Shown: positions 1 through 10,400, numbered from the stretch's first letter. The stretch is DNA of 22,554 bases from Welwitschia mirabilis (GCA_051453625.1 JBOZIK010000001.1:135372419-135394972), one strand, 5' to 3'. Notes: generated by a model not told the origin, from the letters alone. Program-made: numbers and translations.

Positions 1-654
1 CATCATAAGCATATCAAGTAAAAACTATGGTTGGAATTAAAGGAGAGAAGGGGTATTTATAGTTTTACAATGAACTGTAACCCTAGACATTTGTAAATAA
101 AACCCTAACAGCCCACATTGGTTGCTTAACCCCATTTACAATAGTATTTATTGTGGATATGTAAAAACAGTTGTTGTTCTATGCATCGTCCACCTAACAG
201 TGGGGATGATGCCACCTTCTTACCTTAGGTTGTATGCCTATATGATACCATTAGTCCTGTGGGTTGTGATTACATGCTACCCATGTAGTCGTCCTATCGG
301 TCATCCAGACGACATAGTGGATGATGCTCTGTTATCATGTGTTGCTGTTGGTGCCTCAGCCTTTGTCCACATAATAAGTTGTCGTCCTCTCTGTCGTGGG
401 AATGACAGTGGGAATAACACTCTTCCCAAACTCCTTAAGTAGCGTAAATTGGTCTTCTTCACCTATAATCCTCCTTCAATATGCTACATATCAGAACATG
501 CCTGAAATGCCTCCAATTATGTCAAGAATTACATGTTTTCATGATCATCTTGTCTTCTCTCCATAATCAGCAAAATTTCATATAAACTTATATAAATGTG
601 CTACAAAAGTACTCCAAATATTCTATCAAATTCCTACAAATTGGCATCGCAACA
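1..654 (-). mobile_element. LTR fragment, minus-strand orientation (LTR family A)
   Basis: On the minus strand this begins TGTTGCGATGCC at 654, just after a purine-rich TGGAGGTG stretch that could be a decayed polypurine tract. It resembles the LTR whose start lies at 5037: both read TGTTG, then a CCAA run, then TTTGATAGAATATTT, and both carry a diverged TCATCCAGA(C/T)GA motif (plus strand). Further in are a CCAAT box and a TATA box in minus orientation, as expected of an LTR promoter. The other LTR end lies beyond the left edge. A plus-strand open frame at 122-442 matches nothing I know and is treated as chance. Family is unknown; solo LTR versus 3' LTR cannot be decided. Confidence 0.5.
54..120 (-). 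promoter_or_regulatory. Minus-strand CCAAT and TATA boxes of the LTR
   Basis: Read on the minus strand, CCAAT at 120-116 is followed about 55 bp later by TATAAATA at 61-54 and a pyrimidine-rich CCCCTTCTCTCC stretch. The spacing and order are those of a plant RNA polymerase II promoter. Transcription would run towards position 1 and leave the window. Confidence 0.45.
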
Positions 655-1240
655 GGCACCTCCATGTTGCTAAACATTTTAACTCTATTGAATATAAAGT
701 TAAAGTTAATAAATACAAAACACCTTTTAGCCTAAGAAGTGTAGATTATCTTCCTCTTAATTTTATTTGAATAACTCTTTGACCTTTTTAAAACCCCCTC
801 CTCTCACCCTAGGCCATACTAAAAACTATGTTATGCATAGCTCTCACCACAAATTTTTATTTATAGGATTAGAAGTTGTAAAGGAAGTTTCCTTTCAATA
901 GATGCTACTACAAAAACTTTTTAAACTATTATTCTTCCTTTCAAAATTAAGCCCAAGAAATCTTATTTTATCAAACATATTAAGTTTTTACTATTTATGG
1001 CATGGTATACATTTTTATGGATTAAAATGATGAGCATTTGTACTTGTAAAACTTCATGAAGATTCTATCTTCTCATAAGTGTGTGTTTTCAACTTTTAAT
1101 TATTAAGTTAATGTATTTTTTCTTTATATCTTTCAATAACTTTCTAAGTATGTATATATTTTTAAAATGTATATAGTTTTTAACATGGAGTAGTATTAAG
1201 TAAAGTAATATAAAATAATAAAGAAGAGATATAAAAAATT
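655..1240. other. AT-rich sequence without recognisable features
   Basis: I see no coding continuity, repeats or splice-like structure here beyond AT-rich unique sequence. The first 20 bases may hold the decayed polypurine tract of the LTR at 1-654. Confidence 0.5.
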
Positions 1241-1244
1241 AAAA

Positions 1245-1340
1245 GGCATAGCTTAGTGGTTTACTTGTAGTGGAGGTAAATAGTAGGTCAAGTGTTCAAA
1301 TCTTAACAAATAAAAATAATAAATATTTTAAATAGTTGGG
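1245..1340 (+). mobile_element. tRNA-derived SINE-like element
   Basis: An RNA polymerase III A-box-like TAGCTTAGTGG lies at 1249-1259, and a B-box-like GTTCAAATC at 1294-1302, about 45 bp apart, in tRNA order and spacing. The region between does not fold as a good cloverleaf, and an A/T-rich stretch follows. This fits the 5' head of a plant tRNA-derived SINE better than a functional tRNA gene. The 3' end and target duplications were not found, so the end coordinate is approximate. Confidence 0.5.
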
Positions 1341-1385
1341 TTGCAATGTATTTCAAGTGTATCCCTTTTAAAAGGTAGTTGAGGA

Positions 1386-1558
1386 GAGTCAAGGGTTTAT
1401 TTTTATTTTTTCCTCATCTTGCTCTTAAGTTCTCAATGATCCTTATCAAATTATTCAATCCTTTTTTAACTTCTTTCTTCTCTATTATTCTTCCTCTTCC
1501 ATTCCCTTCTCTCTACCATATTCATCTTCTTCTTTTCTCTTTTTCTTCTTCTTTCAGT
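1386..1558 (+). repeat. Pyrimidine-rich tract
   Basis: A strongly T/C-rich stretch, densest from about 1460, ends in CTTCTTCTTTCAG, which would also be a good splice acceptor. The open frame across it (1379-1561) is low-complexity Phe/Leu/Ser and is not credible as a protein. It could be a microsatellite-like expansion or the leader or intron tail of a lost gene; nothing downstream supports an exon. Confidence 0.4.
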
Positions 1559-1921
1559 TAAACCTTTCTTAATCTTGTAAGTTCTTTAAGCACTGCTTTC
1601 AAAAGTCTAAGAATTTTAAAATACAAAAAGGGATTGATATTAATGTTATGAGTTTTCATTATAGGTATAGGTGGACTTAGGCATACATTAGAGGAATATC
1701 ATAGAAATAGAAGAAAATAAGTTGCAAGATTAGGGTTTTCAAATTTATAAAGTTTTACTACAAGTTTTACTTTTAGCTTATACGTTATTCTTTTATTTTA
1801 ACCCTATCAATAGAGTTTCAAAAAATGGATTGTAAGATTAAAAACCCTTCTTTTTTTGGGTTATTTTCCTTTTTTTTTAGTTAGTTACTTTTCTTTTTAT
1901 TAGGGTTTATATTTTTACAAA

Positions 1922-2500
1922 ATACTTTTCTTCATTATTCGATTTTACAAAGGTTGTAAGGATATAAACAATAGATCCAAATCCACTTTATTTACTTTTC
2001 ATTGTTGGATATTCATTTAGAATCAGTTTTATATGAAAATAATAAGTTTCTACTATATTTTTAGTCTATTTATTTAGCTTTATTTCTTAAAAAAAAATTT
2101 TATGTTTCTGTAAAAATGTTTTTCTCTATTATTTGATTGTTACAAAGGTCATATTGATGAAAATAGTAGATTCAGATCCATTTTATCTATTTTTTAATTA
2201 TTGATTATTTAAATAGGATTAGTTTTATATAAAAATAATGAGTTTCTACTACATTTTTGGTCCATTTATTTAGGTATATTTTTGTGAAATGTTTTACTAT
2301 ATTATGTAAAATTTTTTCTTTATTATTTAATTTTTACAAAGGTTGTAGAGATACAGACAGTACATTAAAAGTAATTTTCTTCAATTTTCATTATTGGTTA
2401 GTTATATTGGTTATTTTTATGCAAAACAATAAGTTTTTTTTGCATTTTTAGTCCATTTATTTTGGTATATTTCTATAAAACAATTTTTTGTATTTCTGTA
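1922..2500 (+). repeat. Tandem repeat array, period about 195 bp, three diverged copies
   Basis: The phrase TTATT(A/C)GATT..TACAAAGG recurs with TACAAAGG at 1946, 2141 and 2335, giving periods of 195 and 194 bp. Each copy continues with a shared order of blocks: a GAT/AGATCCA-like block, a CATTATTGGTTA-like block, a TTTTATAT(G/A)AAAATAAT(A/G)AGTTTCTACTA block and a GTCTATTTATTTAG block. Copies are clearly diverged. No coding potential. The length is in the nucleosome-size class of plant satellites. Confidence 0.7.
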
Positions 2501-2914
2501 AAACATTTTTTTAATTAAATTTCTCTATAAGGTATAAAGTAAAAATGGCGTATTTAGTTCAATTTTTGCACTTTTAGGTATTGCGTATTTATTTAGGATT
2601 TATATTCTATACTTGTAGTTAATTATTTGTGTATTTTTATTCTATTTATTTATTCATACTTTTGAAAATCATTTTTCCTCTTATAAATGTAGTAGAAAGA
2701 ATTTAAAAAGTCACCATTAAGATTGACTTTATTTTTATAGCTCATATGTATAAATTTCAAAGATATCTAACTCTATAAACAAGGGGTTCTATAGTAAAAG
2801 TTTAAAATTTTAAAGTTATAGTAACAAGACTTATGAGTTGTGTTAGACATGTTTAAGAATTTTTCAAAATTCCTTGTCCATAATAAATCCTTTTAGAGGT
2901 TACATCTAGCTTTG

Positions 2915-2940
2915 ATATATATATATATATATATATATAT
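2915..2940. repeat. (AT)13 microsatellite
   Basis: Thirteen uninterrupted AT dinucleotides lie just before the second tandem array. Confidence 0.95.
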
Positions 2941-2941
2941 T

Positions 2942-3612
2942 CTAAGGTTTAAATCTGATGAGCTCATTTGTACTACTTTTAGATGTGTCCGCACTTGCAA
3001 AAGCTAAAATAACGATATGAGAATGGGTTTAGCAAAGGTAGAATCCTTAGAATAAATTAACTTATATAAGGGATATTAAAATCTTTTCCAAATTTTAATA
3101 ATGATAAAAATTTGGAAATTTCACTTCTTTCATGGACTAAACCTGATGAGCTCTTTTGTGCTACTTTTGAATGTTCTTAAACTTGCAAAAGCTATAATAA
3201 AGATGTGAAAGTAGATTTAGTAGAAGTGGATCCTGTAAAATAAATTAAGTCATGTAAATGATATTAAAATATTTTTCAAATATTAATAAATTTCACTCTT
3301 CTGAGAGCTAAACTTAATGAGCACTTTTTGGTTATTTTCATATGTGCTTAAACTTATAAAGCTAAAATAAAGATGCAAAAGTGGGTTTAGCAAAGGTGGA
3401 TTTCTTAAAATAAATTAACACATATAAGAAACATTAAAATATTTTCCAAATTTAAAAAATAATACAAATTTGGAAATTTTACTTCTTCTGATGGATAAAC
3501 CTGATAAGCTTTTTTATGCTACTTTTAGATATGCTTAAACTTGTGAAAGATAAAATAAAGATGTGAAAATAGATTTAGCAGAGGTGGATTTCTTTAATAA
3601 ATTTTAATAGTC
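2942..3612 (+). repeat. Tandem repeat array, period about 171-188 bp, nearly four copies
   Basis: The anchor GATGAGCTC or its variants occurs near 2957, 3145, 3316 and 3503. Each copy carries the same blocks in order: a GCTACTTTT-like block, CTTGCAAAAGCTA, AATAAAGATGTGAAA, TTTAGCAAAGGTGGA and AAATAAATTAA. The copies differ by substitutions and small indels. There is no coding potential. Sequence and period differ from the array at 1922-2500, so this is a separate repeat family. Confidence 0.75.
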
Positions 3613-4380
3613 TAAAACTTAAAAATAAGAGATTAACTAGTCATTAACAACTTTAAAAGCTCAAAATTCATATTTAATAAAATTTTTAATAATAGTTTAA
3701 GGGTAAGAAAGTTCTAGTTAAGATTAGTCCAAAACTTACTAAGTCATACCATGCTTTTGATAATTCCTCTTGCTTTTTAACTAGATGGTCATATTTGTTA
3801 ACACATAGCTCACCTATACATATTAATTTTAGAGGGTCAAATGTTAGTTATTTGAATGTTATAATATAACTAATTCTTTATCGAAATGTTATCAGGTTAT
3901 TAATAATTCAATTAATATATGGGATGATCTAATACTTTAGTTAATAATTAATTGTAGATCATTATTTGAATACATAAAGTTATAGTAAGTAAGTCTAATG
4001 TTAATAAAGAATAGGAAGTTTTGACTTACCTCTTAAGAGAGAGAGATTGGTCTATTAGTTAATCCCTTAAAAGGACTTAAATATTTATGTTTCAATAAAA
4101 AATGAATAACAGTTTAAAATAAGAAAGCTTTTAAACTCTCAAACTCATAGTTTAATCCTATTTGAAAATGTTTAACAGATAATTAGGTAGTGTTATAATG
4201 CTATTATTGTATCTCTAATTTTTACTAACATTTAATTATGCTAATATTTATATAATACTTAGGCTTTATGAAGGTTGAGCTGTAATATTTTTATATCAGA
4301 GCATTAGGTTTAATAAATTTTACTTATTAATAGCAAAATTTAAGTTCTTGCGGGATTGTTGTAGTGCATATTTATGCAAA
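3613..4380. other. AT-rich stretch without recognisable genes
   Basis: No open frame, splice structure or clear repeat. A TATCAGAGC at 4294-4302 equals the 3' part of the usual tRNA-Met primer site, but no LTR end precedes it. Confidence 0.5.
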
Positions 4381-4619
4381 TGATTTAAGCTCAAAAAGAT
4401 CCTGTCATTCATAAATAAAATAGATATCTGTACAATACCAAGGATGGATCTCCAGCCCTTCAATCTCCTATCATGATAATTTCTAATTCAAGCAAAGACC
4501 AGATAAAGTCAAAGGCAGAATTGATACTTATTAACAACAAACACATACTAATAAGACAGACAAACAAGTGTGGGCATAACTCTAACAACCCATCAAAAAA
4601 CATACAAACAAATGACAAG

Positions 4620-5037
4620 AGTTAGGTGAATGTTTAGTGGAATGTTATAATAGATGTTTTCCTTCTGGCCTTCCAGACAATATGGAGGATAATGCCACCT
4701 CATAAGTAGTCCATGTTATCTGCCAAGTTAATCATAGTTGGCATCCTTATTAGCTTTAGCTAGTAGATCATCCATACTATCATCCAGATGATGAGGTGAA
4801 TGATGGGCTTTAACAAGTATTCCTTCAATGCATCATCTTTAGTGTTTACAAAAATCTATCTCAAAAATAAGAAGTATTAGGAACTACTCCAAATGTTGTA
4901 AAATGTCATGGAGATTACAAGTTTTTGTATCTTTTATCCCAGATTTTCATTATCATGGAATTATATCATAAACCTATCTAATATCCTATAAAATGACTCA
5001 AAATATTCTATCAAATATATATAAGTTGGTAGTACAA
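4620..5037 (-). mobile_element. LTR of family A, minus-strand orientation
   Basis: On the minus strand the LTR starts TGTTGTACTACC at 5037, a few bases after the polypurine tract at 5040-5054. Its first bases and several internal motifs resemble the element at 1-654. Similarity by eye is patchy, so the two are old relatives and not the two LTRs of one recent insertion. The downstream end (lower coordinates) is uncertain; sequence to about 4380 may still belong to it. Confidence 0.5.
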
Positions 5038-5039
5038 CA

Positions 5040-5054
5040 TAGTCCCCCACTTAG
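5040..5054 (-). promoter_or_regulatory. Polypurine tract next to LTR
   Basis: Minus strand AAGTGGGGGAC lies just upstream of the LTR start TGTTG. This is the position and composition expected of the plus-strand priming site of an LTR retrotransposon. Confidence 0.55.
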
Positions 5055-5267
5055 ACTTATCAGTCCTTGATAAAACCAGGTAGTAAACTGTAATTGTAAG
5101 CCAACTTNNNNNNNNNNNNNNNNNNNNNNNNNNNNNNNNNNNNNNNNNNNNNNNNNNNNNNNNNNNNNNNNNNNNNNNNNNNNNNNNNNNNNNNNNNNNN
5201 NNNNNNNCACTTAGACTTATCAGTCCTTGATAAAACCAGGTAGTAAACTGTAATTGTAAGCTAACTT
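5048..5267. repeat. 60-bp direct repeat bracketing a 100-N gap
   Basis: Bases 5048-5107 and 5208-5267 are the same 60-bp sequence with one mismatch (C at 5102, T at 5262), lying directly on each side of the 100-N gap. This is what two contig ends that overlap but were not merged look like. A real tandem duplication is the alternative. Confidence 0.85.
5108..5207. other. Assembly gap, 100 N
   Basis: Exactly 100 N, the convention for a gap of unknown size. See the flanking 60-bp repeat. Confidence 0.99.
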
Positions 5268-5699
5268 ATTTAATAATAAAAATAGCTAAGATACTAAAGA
5301 AATTATCTCAGAAAAATTTTAAGAATCTTAGGGCTACCAACTAAATCATAAGAAATCAGAAAACTAAAAATTTTACCTAATTTAAAGACTAGTTATATCA
5401 TCGTTCAAGTTATCATCTGGATGATACTAAGGATAATAGGCTTAAATAATTAGTTATAATTTAAAGCCCCTTCCCCAACTGAATTATATAATAATTAATA
5501 AAGGTTTGCCTAAATTAAATCAGTACTCATCATAACATGTAAAAAAATAAACATGAAAATCAGATAGAAAGATATACCATGCTAAACTCAAAAATGATGT
5601 ATACATAAATAATAACTTTCAGTACAAAAATACATGGAGGGGAAGATAATAAAATATTACAAAATCACTTCCCTCATCATCACATGATGAACTTAGTCT

Positions 5700-7079
5700 A
5701 GGCAGCTAGCTTAGGTACAGGAAGAGAAGGAGGATGCTCAGGATTAGCAGGAAACCAAGGTTTAAAGATGTAGAAATGAAATGGACCATCTCATTGACTT
5801 AGATACATATAACCTCTCAAATATCTATTGTAATACTCTGCTAAATAAAGATAATGTACTAACACACATTAATAATCTCATCCTCAGAGTGCTGTACTCT
5901 CTTCTTAATAGTCAAGATCCTCTACTCCAATTTCTTTATCCTTTGATCAAGAGCCTAGATCCTCTGATATAGTGCTTGGATACCTCAATCCACAAAACCT
6001 CTAATGGTCTTAGTGGTTTCTGCCAGAAGGTCTTGTATCTACTCAAGTATAGCCCCAACCATAGGTCTATGTACTTAAAGTCACTCTATCTCTCCTGTTA
6101 CTTGTATGCTCATGTCCTATAAGTAGTAAAATAAAGTCTAGATATGAGATAAGTGTTACTTGCTTATAGGATCTAGTATCCCAAATCATCTGAAAAGAGT
6201 TAAGAGGAAGCATGGATAACCCAGAGTCTATAGTTATCATGTCTCAACCATGGATCTGAGTCTCCTCTAAATAAATATCGGTAGGATAATTTTCTCTCCT
6301 TATCTAAAATTTGTTAATATCTGAAGGTGTGCAATCATCACATGACTCATGAAATGATGGGATGATGATATGAATCAGCCCTTTATGAATTACTCTGTAT
6401 GTGTGGATCAGCTATGTGACAAGAATTCCTTGACTGTTCATCGTCAAATCTGCAAGAATATCTAATATAGCATCATATGCATGGTGTTCCTCAGTCCCTC
6501 TGGCTGAATGAATATGAAGACTCCCATGCCCACTAAGATCTATGACTAATATAATGTGGGATGGAAGGATTACTATCTTGTGATCATGAATGTAAGCAAT
6601 AATCATATTTACTAGCTGACCATAAGCATCTAGTTAATGCTCTATGCGCATGATGTTGTAAAACTCACTCATCTCTAAGACATAGTAAGACTCATATGCA
6701 TCTGTAATCCATCTAAACTGGATATCTGTGAGCCTCTAATTAACCTTAAGCTCTATGTGGCTCATGAAATCTCCAAAGTATCTCTCAACATGTATACTAG
6801 CTGTCTATATCATCAAGAATCATTCATATCAAGGTGGTGGATGAACAGGCTCTACACGCTCTACCTCTAGTGGTACTAACTATCCTGCCTGCTATTCTAC
6901 ATCTTCATCCTTATCCTTAGCCTATCTAGATCTATGCATACAAGGCCTATTCAATCAAAAATACACAAAAAAAAAGTCATGTGGGAATGGTAAATACATC
7001 AAATACATCACATGGATGCACAATAACGACCCCTAAAATTGATTAAAAAATATAAAAAATGATGAAAATATGTCTTACC
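5700..7079 (-). pseudogene. Decayed ORF of an LTR-type element, with C-terminal coiled coil; product unknown
   Basis: On the minus strand a coding-like frame runs from about 6946 to about 5720, broken by stops (mostly TAG or TGA where Gln or Arg would fit) and at least one frameshift near 6060. The first part (about 6790-6130) looks globular; I read VERYFGDFMSHIELK and ESYYVLEMSEFYNIMR. The last part (about 6050-5870) is a heptad-like coiled coil, for example ALDQRIKKLE. The acceptor TTGAATAG/GCC at 6947 and donor GGAG/GTAAGA at 7078 would define a 132-bp intron. The ORF lies 650 bp upstream of the polypurine tract and LTR on the same strand, so it is probably the internal ORF of that element. 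A globular domain plus coiled coil is the plan of many plant gag-like or transposon proteins, but I do not recognise the family. Confidence 0.5.
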
Positions 7080-7463
7080 TCCTTTAAAGATTGCAATACA
7101 TCTCGGATTGTCTAAACATAAGAAGAAAAATGCGAAATGCATGAAAAATGAAAAAGTAGTGTCTTAAGTGGACCCCATATATGGTAAAAATTCAAAGTGC
7201 TCAAATGAAAAATATAATCTATTAGAATCATATAACACATTAAACTAATTAATTTTGTCTAAAGCACTACTATATTTCAACCTACGGTTTGCAAGAAAAT
7301 GAGTGTGAAAGATTGAAAATTAAAATTTCCTCGTAAATCACACAACTGATGATAACTTCCAAAATACGCAGTGAAATTTAAATCCATAAATTCCAAATCA
7401 AAGAGTGACAAAAACTGATAAATATACATGAAAACTACATGTCAAAAGGCTAAAAATTGGGAG

Positions 7464-8010
7464 CACTACAAGAAATATAGGCTTTTAAGGCATTTCTAAA
7501 ACACCTTAAAAGGTCTTAAACAATGCCTTAAACACTTTTAAGGTATTTCTTTATAAAACTCTTTTAAAACCCTCACCTTAAAAGCCAATAAGCTTTTAAG
7601 GCATTTCTAAGGCCTTTTTAGGTGTTTTTCCAAGAAGTGTTTTAAAAGGGCCTTTGAAGAGTTTTTTTAAAGAAACATCTTAAAAGGTCTTTTGAGGTGC
7701 TTTATCAAAACTCCGAAGCTCATGTATTATCAAGATCAACAGTGGGTTGGTGGATCATGATTAGACTATTAGGTGCTACATGAATCACTTCCCCCTATGA
7801 CATATGCAACAAACTAGATGAACTGCCCTTGGTTACCTATGGAACCTAGAGAAGCATATATTCATTTCATTTAGATATGGCCCAACAGCTAGAGAACTTT
7901 AAGTCACACCATTAGATGTTACCTAAGCAGATCCTAAAAAGCCCCTACAAGTAATTGACACATCTTAAAAAGCCTTTTGAGATGCTTTATCAAATAAATG
8001 CCTCAAAAGG
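7464..8010 (+). mobile_element. CACTA (En/Spm-type) transposon end with subterminal repeats
   Basis: CACTACAAGAAATATAGGC at 7464-7482 is a canonical plant CACTA terminal inverted repeat, read into the element from its left end. Subterminal repeats follow: GCTTTTAAGGCATTTCTAA occurs exactly at 7481-7499 and 7592-7610, with many inverted AAGGCCTTTT variants between. A 35-bp block (7675-7709) recurs at 7960-7994 with three mismatches. The 250 bp between the two blocks lacks the subterminal motif. I found no matching right end (TTTCTTGTAGTG) and no transposase, so the element is truncated or has been disrupted. Confidence 0.7.
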
Positions 8011-8075
8011 CCTCACTTGGCAAAAAAAAGGAAACGTATAAAATGAATGCTCCTGAGATGGAGTTAGTACATCCC

Positions 8076-9428
8076 CATCATAAAGTGACATCTTTGGGAA
8101 AGCCATCATCTCAATTAGAACCTAGAATCATGTTTTCAGATAAGGCTAATTCAAGAAAAAGGAAGTTAACAAGTCAAAAGCACACTAAAGACAAGGGCAA
8201 AGACCATCTTTTGGATATAAAAGGAAGACCTTGTAAATCATCTAGTGGTTCTTGCTTTACAAGAAATAATATTTAACATTCCAAAATTTTAAGCTTGCAT
8301 AACTTAGTTTCATTTTCATTATAAGTATTTCCATCACTTACACATAGTCTCTAATATCATGTGGAAGAAACATCAACTTGCAATGCTTGCATCGATTGTA
8401 TGTATAGCAAATGCTACTTGGTCTTCTGTTGTTTATGATTTATTTGAAATGGATATAATAAGACTAGGAACTAATTTAAAATAAGTGGAAATGAAGTCCC
8501 ACTTTACTCAAGATAATCTCCAAACCATGCTATCTGGCATGGAACCAAAACACTATCTTAATCAAACATGATAAGAATCGGTTTTTTTAAAGACTGTTGA
8601 ACGATCTTTGTATGTCAAATTTCTCTGATTGAGCAATTCATTATTGAGTTTTGGAAGAAACATGTAATATTATATATAGTTAAGTATATCTATTGGTATT
8701 TTGATATAGCTACTTAGAGTCAAAATTTATCTAGGATAATCTGATCACTAATGGCAACTCATAATTTTATCTAACCAAGTGTTATCAGTTTTGTGCAGTA
8801 ATGAAATCTTAGACTATGAGAACATAAAATGGCACATAAGCTGATAACTCCAATGACCACTTATAAACTTAAATTCTTAATTTAGTAATGAAAGCAATAT
8901 TATGTCAATACCATGTATTTTAAAAGCTGCTATAACTTACATAAAAGCATGTATCTGAGATCCACAGCTCTATCTTATCAGTGATGGATGACCATGTTTT
9001 ATAGATGATTTTCGAGAGTCTTCAAAACAATGTGGAGATTATAATAGTCTTACAGTAAATGATACATAAAATATGAATAATGTCAATGCTTATTATAGAG
9101 GATAATTTCCCCAATCTAGTGTAAACATTAATGTAAAGAAAACCCCTAAAGAGCTCAGGAAAGATCTTCTTAAATTTTTTGTAACCAAACATCTAATCTC
9201 ATAACTTTGGGAAGGCTCATTACAATCAAGAGCTCTAAATCATAGAAAAGATCTTATGTTTATTTTAGAAAATAGGCTTTCTTTCCTCTCCCAAGAACTT
9301 ATAAATGACAAAGATAATAATAATATGTTAGAAGCACAACCGAAAAAAATTTGAAATATGAAGAATGAAGAGGAGAAGAGTGAAATAATGTTGTAATGAT
9401 AAACCACATATAAACTCTTTATTTATAA
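8076..9428 (+). pseudogene. Copy 1 of a duplicated, unrecognised coding-derived unit
   Basis: This 1.35-kb unit aligns end to end with 10974-12328, about 2.9 kb downstream. Coding-like plus-strand stretches survive, separated by stops and frameshifts: a basic stretch near 8150-8220 (RKRKLTSQKHTKDKGKD), a segment from ATG 8359 (LASIVCIANATWSSVVYDLF, then VEMKSHFTQDNLQTML), and a segment near 8930-9330 (RKDLMFILENRLSFLSQEL). The same residues recur in copy 2, so the ancestor was translated. I do not recognise the family; no protease, RT, integrase, transposase or zinc-knuckle motif is visible. A polyprotein of a mobile element or of an old endogenous virus is possible but is only a guess. The unit is cut at its 3' end by an assembly gap. 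Confidence 0.6.
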
Positions 9429-9580
9429 NNNNNNNNNNNNNNNNNNNNNNNNNNNNNNNNNNNNNNNNNNNNNNNNNNNNNNNNNNNNNNNNNNNNNNNN
9501 NNNNNNNNNNNNNNNNNNNNNNNNNNNNTAATCTTGAAGACTATAGTATTTTAATCTACTTCTAAACTTATTTTCCAACA
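9326..9580 (+). mobile_element. Possible short LTR inserted in the duplicated unit
   Basis: TGTTAGAA at 9326 and TTCCAACA ending at 9580 are imperfect inverted termini of the kind found on copia-type LTRs. The interior is AT-rich with a CACATATAAAC block. Coding-like sequence stops at the left border and resumes just after the right border, as expected if something inserted into an ORF. Copy 2 has the same left border at 12227. The 100-N gap lies inside and no clear target duplication is seen, so this is tentative. Confidence 0.3.
9429..9528. other. Assembly gap, 100 N
   Basis: Exactly 100 N, gap of unknown size, at the 3' end of copy 1 of the duplicated unit. Confidence 0.99.
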
Positions 9581-10400
9581 ATATGAAAATGAATGCAAAT
9601 TGAGAAGAGACATAAACCAATAGACCTAATCAATCACCTACAAATAACTAAAGAAAAGATAAAGTCCATCTTTTAGAGATATTGATTGGCTATTATACCA
9701 AAACTGTAGAGGATCTAAAATAGCAATATCTAGAATTCTAATGTCAAAAATGGCTTCTAGAACCTGTACAATCTCAGCCACATACAACATTCAAAACCTA
9801 CTAAAAACTTCTTGACGTTGGCATCAGTAAGGTAGGGAAAAAGAAACTCTTCAAAGCATTTTCACAAGCTGATATTTCAACTACAAAGGCTTTATGGTGG
9901 GACTATTTTAGGCTTAACCATTACAGAGAGATTAGGTAGTATGAGGGATGGTTGTATTTTGCTAGAAAGTGAGCTTGAAAGGGGTAGCACCTCCTTTTTT
10001 ATTGCATGATTTAATAGGGAAAACAAAATTCTTAATAATAAAGTAGTCTATCAACTATAGATGATTGAACATGAGCAGGATACACTTTCTATCACTAGAA
10101 AAACTTCCAGTAGCACTTCTCATAGTGGGGAATGGAGAATAATTGTTATCAATGACAGCTCACAACAAGATAGCTCTTCATGTTACTTACATGATGATGA
10201 TACCATTCAGAGGCTAGAACACAACCTAGATTTAGCATGAAAGCTATCATTAAACATTAATTTAGAAGGTGAAATACTAATAACAAGAGTTTGAAGAGAT
10301 ATTAAATATATGAAACACAATAAAAATGTAACTCCTCTAAAAGAAATAACATTCAGATGCTTAGTCTATTATTTTCTCACTATTAACAATAAAATATAAA
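9581..10400 (+). pseudogene. Coding-like core between the two copies; product unknown
   Basis: From about 9640 a plus-strand frame shows sustained coding character with isolated stops: VHLLEILIGYYTKTVEDL, then KKKLFKAFSQADISTTKALW, then WDYFRLNHYREI near 9900. After a frameshift near 9980 a second frame continues to about 10390 and includes an acidic, Ser-rich stretch near 10170-10200. Five of the early stops are TAA or TAG that single changes would turn into Gln. The frame may be the continuation of the ORF in copy 1, interrupted by the LTR-like insertion. I do not recognise the protein. A captured host gene, an unusual retroelement ORF and an old endogenous pararetrovirus remain open. Confidence 0.5.

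Noticed and set aside
122-442. 106-codon plus-strand open frame
   Set aside because: It lies antisense to an LTR with its own promoter motifs, matches no family I know, and has an unremarkable composition.
1249-1302. Functional tRNA gene
   Set aside because: The A and B boxes are tRNA-like, but no convincing acceptor, anticodon and T-arm cloverleaf can be formed by eye.
1379-1561. 60-codon open frame
   Set aside because: Low-complexity translation of a pyrimidine-rich tract.
2942-3612. CRISPR-like array
   Set aside because: Repeats of about 171-188 bp are contiguous and diverged, without short unique spacers; this is a eukaryotic tandem repeat.
4291-4302. PBS-like TTATATCAGAGC on the plus strand
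   Set aside because: Only nine bases match the tRNA-Met site exactly and no LTR end is seen immediately upstream.
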